Shown here: in pieces, positions 13,523-15,862 of the stretch
How positions within the stretch are numbered: the stretch's first letter is position 1
Layout: every line of letters begins with the position of its first letter
NCBI GenBank assembly: GCA_002314435.1
Contig: DCFV01000070.1
Location: forward strand, 26,007 to 41,868
Length of the DNA: 15,862 bases
Origin: Acidobacteriaceae bacterium UBA1795
GTDB taxonomy: Bacteria; Acidobacteriota; Terriglobia; Terriglobales; Acidobacteriaceae
Direction of reading: 5' to 3'
The notes under the pieces: model-generated
Database searches by the model: none
Told to the model about the DNA's origin: nothing
What the model saw: only the letters and a program-made list of their open reading frames with translations
Made by a program: the position numbers and the translations under genes

Positions 13523-15052
13523 ATGCAACTGAGTGCGGTCGATTCGCAGTTGTATAAGGCGGACCTGGAAGAACTGATCCGATTTGGGTGCATTCTGGAT
13601 CGCCGGCCCCAGAGCCTGGGCGGGCGCACGGTGGCTATGGAGCTGGCGAAGAGCTGGCTTCGGGTGCGCACACGCGACGGCCGGGTGGAGCCGCTCATGG
13701 CAAACGGTGTGCAGAATGCATTCGAACTGCGCCGCGGGCAGCGGAACATTGTGTTGAAGGCGCGACAGCTGGGTTTGACGACGTGGGTGGCGGCGCGGTT
13801 CTTTCTGCGCACGATTACGCAGCCCGGCACGCTGACGCTGCAGGTGGCGCACACGCAGGAGGCTGCGGAGGCGATCTTTCGCATTGTGCATCGATTTCTG
13901 GCGCGCTTGCCGGCGGCGTTGCGCAACGGGCCGCTGGCGACCTCGCACGCCAGTGTGCGGCAGCTGGTGTTTCCTGTGCTGGACTCACAGTACCTGGTGG
14001 TTTCGGCCGCGGACAGAAACGCCGGCCGGGGCCTGACGGCGCAGAACCTGCACTGCAGCGAGCTGGCGCGCTGGCCGGGTGATCCGGGTGAGACGCTGGC
14101 GGGGCTGCGTGCGGCATTGGCGCCGGATGGCGAGCTGGTGCTGGAGTCGACGCCGGACGGCGTGGGCGGCTGCTTTCACGACGAGTGGCAGAGGGCTGCA
14201 GAGACGGGGGTGGTGCGTCATTTCTTTCCCTGGTGGATGGAGGCGCGCTATCGGGCGTCGGCGGTGGATGCGGCGACGCTAACAGAGGATGAACAGAAGC
14301 TGGTGACGCGCGAAGGGTTGGACCTGGAGCAGATCGGGTTCCGTCGCCAGGTGCGCGCGAATTTTCGGGGGCTGGCGCGGCAGGAGTATGCCGAGGACGC
14401 GGAGAGCTGCTTTCGCGCGAGCGGCGAGTGTGTTTTTGAGCTGGAGTCGATTGAGGCGCGGCTGGCTGAGTTGCCGGCGCCGGTGGCGACGCGGCGCAAT
14501 GGCGAAATGACGATCTGGCTGCCGCCGGTGGCAGGCAAACGGTATGTGGTGGCGGTTGATCCGGCGGGCGGCGGCAGCGAAGGCGACTACTCGGCGGCGC
14601 AGGTGGTGGAGTTGGAGACAGGGCTGCAGTGCGCCGAGTACGCGGGGCACACGACCGGGCTGGAGCTGGCTCGGCTGGTGACGGAACTGGCAGGCGAGTA
14701 CAACCAGGCAGAGCTGGTGGTGGAGCGGAACAATCACGGCAGTGGTGTGCTGGCGCTGGTGACGATTGTCTGCTGCTATCAGCGCATCTATGCGCAGGGG
14801 GAGAAGCCGGGATGGCTGACGGACACGGTGAGCCGTCCGGCGGCGCTGAGCCGGCTGGGCGCGGCGCTGGTGGAGCGGCCGGAGTGCTTTCTTAGCGCGC
14901 GGCTGCTGGCTGAGTGCCGCAGCTTTGTGCGACTGCCGAACGGAGGGACAGGTGCGCGCGCGGGAACGCACGACGACTGCGTGCTGGCGATGGCGATAGC
15001 GCTGGCGGTGCGAGACGAGTTGCTGACCATGCGCGGCGGAAGGCTGACTTAG
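13523..15052 (+). CDS. Phage terminase large subunit-like ATPase/nuclease
   Basis: Encodes 509 aa from ATG 13523 (AAGGGGAG just upstream); an open frame to 13436 exists but overlaps the hairpin at 13475-13502. The ATPase domain shows the terminase Walker-A variant KARQLGLTT (79-87), a Walker-B-like HCSELARWP (177-185, Glu180 candidate catalytic) and the coupling motif ESTPDG (209-213 region). The RNase-H-like nuclease domain shows VAVDPAGGGSEGDYSA (Asp346, Asp355), VVERNNHGSGV (Glu401) and THDDCVLAMAIAL (Asp484, Asp485). Every catalytic group I can recognise is present and the reading frame is intact, so it is probably functional or recently so. In phage it packages DNA into procapsids and cuts it; no capsid, portal or protease gene is visible here. 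A HipA-type kinase starts 38 bp downstream. Confidence 0.9.
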   Translation: MQLSAVDSQLYKADLEELIRFGCILDRRPQSLGGRTVAMELAKSWLRVRTRDGRVEPLMANGVQNAFELRRGQRNIVLKARQLGLTTWVAARFFLRTITQPGTLTLQVAHTQEAAEAIFRIVHRFLARLPAALRNGPLATSHASVRQLVFPVLDSQYLVVSAADRNAGRGLTAQNLHCSELARWPGDPGETLAGLRAALAPDGELVLESTPDGVGGCFHDEWQRAAETGVVRHFFPWWMEARYRASAVDAATLTEDEQKLVTREGLDLEQIGFRRQVRANFRGLARQEYAEDAESCFRASGECVFELESIEARLAELPAPVATRRNGEMTIWLPPVAGKRYVVAVDPAGGGSEGDYSAAQVVELETGLQCAEYAGHTTGLELARLVTELAGEYNQAELVVERNNHGSGVLALVTIVCCYQRIYAQGEKPGWLTDTVSRPAALSRLGAALVERPECFLSARLLAECRSFVRLPNGGTGARAGTHDDCVLAMAIALAVRDELLTMRGGRLT

Positions 15053-15090
15053 AATCAACCTAGCGCTTCCGACACACGAGGAGAGAGGGC

Positions 15091-15862
15091 TTGGCGGTTC
15101 TGGCGGTTCAGCATATACGGCGCATGCGCGGCGGTGCGCAGGGCCAGTTGATGCTGGGCGCCGATGGCAATGCCTACGTGGTGAAGTTCCAGAACAACCC
15201 GCAGCATACGCGGGTGCTGGCGAACGAACTGGTGGCCTCTCGGCTGGCGGCGGCGGTGGGATTGAGCGCGCCGCAGGCGGAGATTGTGGAGGTTTCGCCG
15301 TGGCTGATAGAGCACACGCCGGAACTGGAAATGGACTTTGGCCGCAGGCGTGAGCGTTGCAAGGCGGGGCTGCAGTTCGGTTCGCGGTTTGTGGGCGGAC
15401 TGATGCCGGGGCAGGTGGTGGATTATCTGCCCGCTGAGCAACTGGCCGAGGTGCGCAATCTGGAGGAGTTTGCCGGGATTCTTGCACTGGACAAGTGGAC
15501 AGGCAACGCCAATGGGCGGCAGGCGGTGTTTGTGCGCAAGCCGCGCGAGCGACGTTATCGAGCGGTGTTCATCGACTTTGGCTATTGCTTTCACGCCGGC
15601 GAATGGCGCTTTGAGAATGCGCCGCTGCGCGGGGTCTACTACCGCAACGATGTGTATCGCACGGTGCGGGGCTGGGAGGCTTTCGAGCCCTGGCTGTCGC
15701 GGCTGGAGGCGTTGGCGGAAGAGACGGTGTGGGCGGCGGCCAGCGAGGTTCCGCCGGAGTGGTACGGCGGTGACCTGAGCGAGATGGAGGCGCTGGTGGA
15801 GCGGTTGCTGGCGCGGCGCGGACGTATTCGGGAATTCATTGAGGACTTCGCGAGGTCGGACC
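15091..15862 (+). CDS. HipA-family kinase-like protein, 3' end beyond the window
   Basis: At least 257 codons, open to the edge. Start is TTG 15091, preceded by GAGGAGAGAGGGC, a strong SD; an internal ATG at 15124 would drop 11 residues, including IRR of the conserved start. Visible features fit HipA-like kinases: RMRGGAQGQLML (Gly-rich loop region), YVVKFQNNPQHTRVLANELVAS (Lys32 candidate ATP-binding lysine), LDKWTGNANGRQ (Asp134 and Asn139 as catalytic and metal positions) and VFIDFGYCFHAGEWRF (Asp162 of a DFG-like motif). HipA-type kinases are known as toxins of toxin-antitoxin pairs, but smaller relatives of this type often stand alone. No HipB-like antitoxin lies upstream; the neighbour 38 bp before is the terminase. 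The toxin role is unproven. Confidence 0.8.
   Translation, partial: MAVLAVQHIRRMRGGAQGQLMLGADGNAYVVKFQNNPQHTRVLANELVASRLAAAVGLSAPQAEIVEVSPWLIEHTPELEMDFGRRRERCKAGLQFGSRFVGGLMPGQVVDYLPAEQLAEVRNLEEFAGILALDKWTGNANGRQAVFVRKPRERRYRAVFIDFGYCFHAGEWRFENAPLRGVYYRNDVYRTVRGWEAFEPWLSRLEALAEETVWAAASEVPPEWYGGDLSEMEALVERLLARRGRIREFIEDFARSD

Noticed and set aside
14279..15487. Minus-strand open frame of about 400 codons across the terminase/kinase junction
   Set aside because: Pro/Arg/His-rich translation typical of a shadow frame; both plus-strand genes have catalytic motifs there.

Overview
The window is GC-rich bacterial DNA that looks chromosomal. Several features suggest an acidobacterium of the Terriglobia type, though this rests on family resemblance alone with no marker gene: a short helix-turn-helix domain fused to TPR repeats, many secreted proteins with Ala-rich signal peptides, and a phage-like cassette with a secreted tail-fibre-like protein and a HipA-type kinase. 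No rRNA, tRNA, CRISPR array or recognisable insertion sequence was seen.

Left part (1-3403, all minus strand). A probable heavy-metal efflux operon reads leftward: a small secreted Cys-rich protein, a TolC/CusC-type outer-membrane channel with a His/Met-rich mature N-terminus, and the first 30 codons of a membrane-anchored protein (probably the RND periplasmic adaptor) whose GTG start overlaps the TolC stop. A CRP/FNR-like palindrome and a candidate promoter precede it. To its right lies a helix-turn-helix/TPR protein.

Middle part (3404-9625). A plus-strand radical SAM/SPASM enzyme converges on an SRPBCC protein, the two stop codons sharing one TTAA. Then, on the minus strand, come two tandem DsbA-like thiol oxidoreductase paralogues (CPAC and CPDC), a 109-bp imperfect palindrome, a 45-aa membrane protein, a secreted YVTN/YncE-like beta-propeller, a creatininase-family hydrolase and a TM2/zinc-ribbon membrane protein. 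Strong hairpins separate several of these.

Right part (about 9640-15862, plus strand). A leader with an intrinsic terminator precedes a small-terminase-like protein. Next come a 915-aa secreted tail-fibre/pectate-lyase-like protein whose C-terminus is cut off by a frameshift, a large terminase with all visible ATPase and nuclease motifs intact, and a HipA-family kinase (TTG start) running off the edge. No portal, capsid, protease, tail-tube or integrase gene is visible, so this is either the edge of a prophage or a domesticated cassette. It is the most unusual part of the window.
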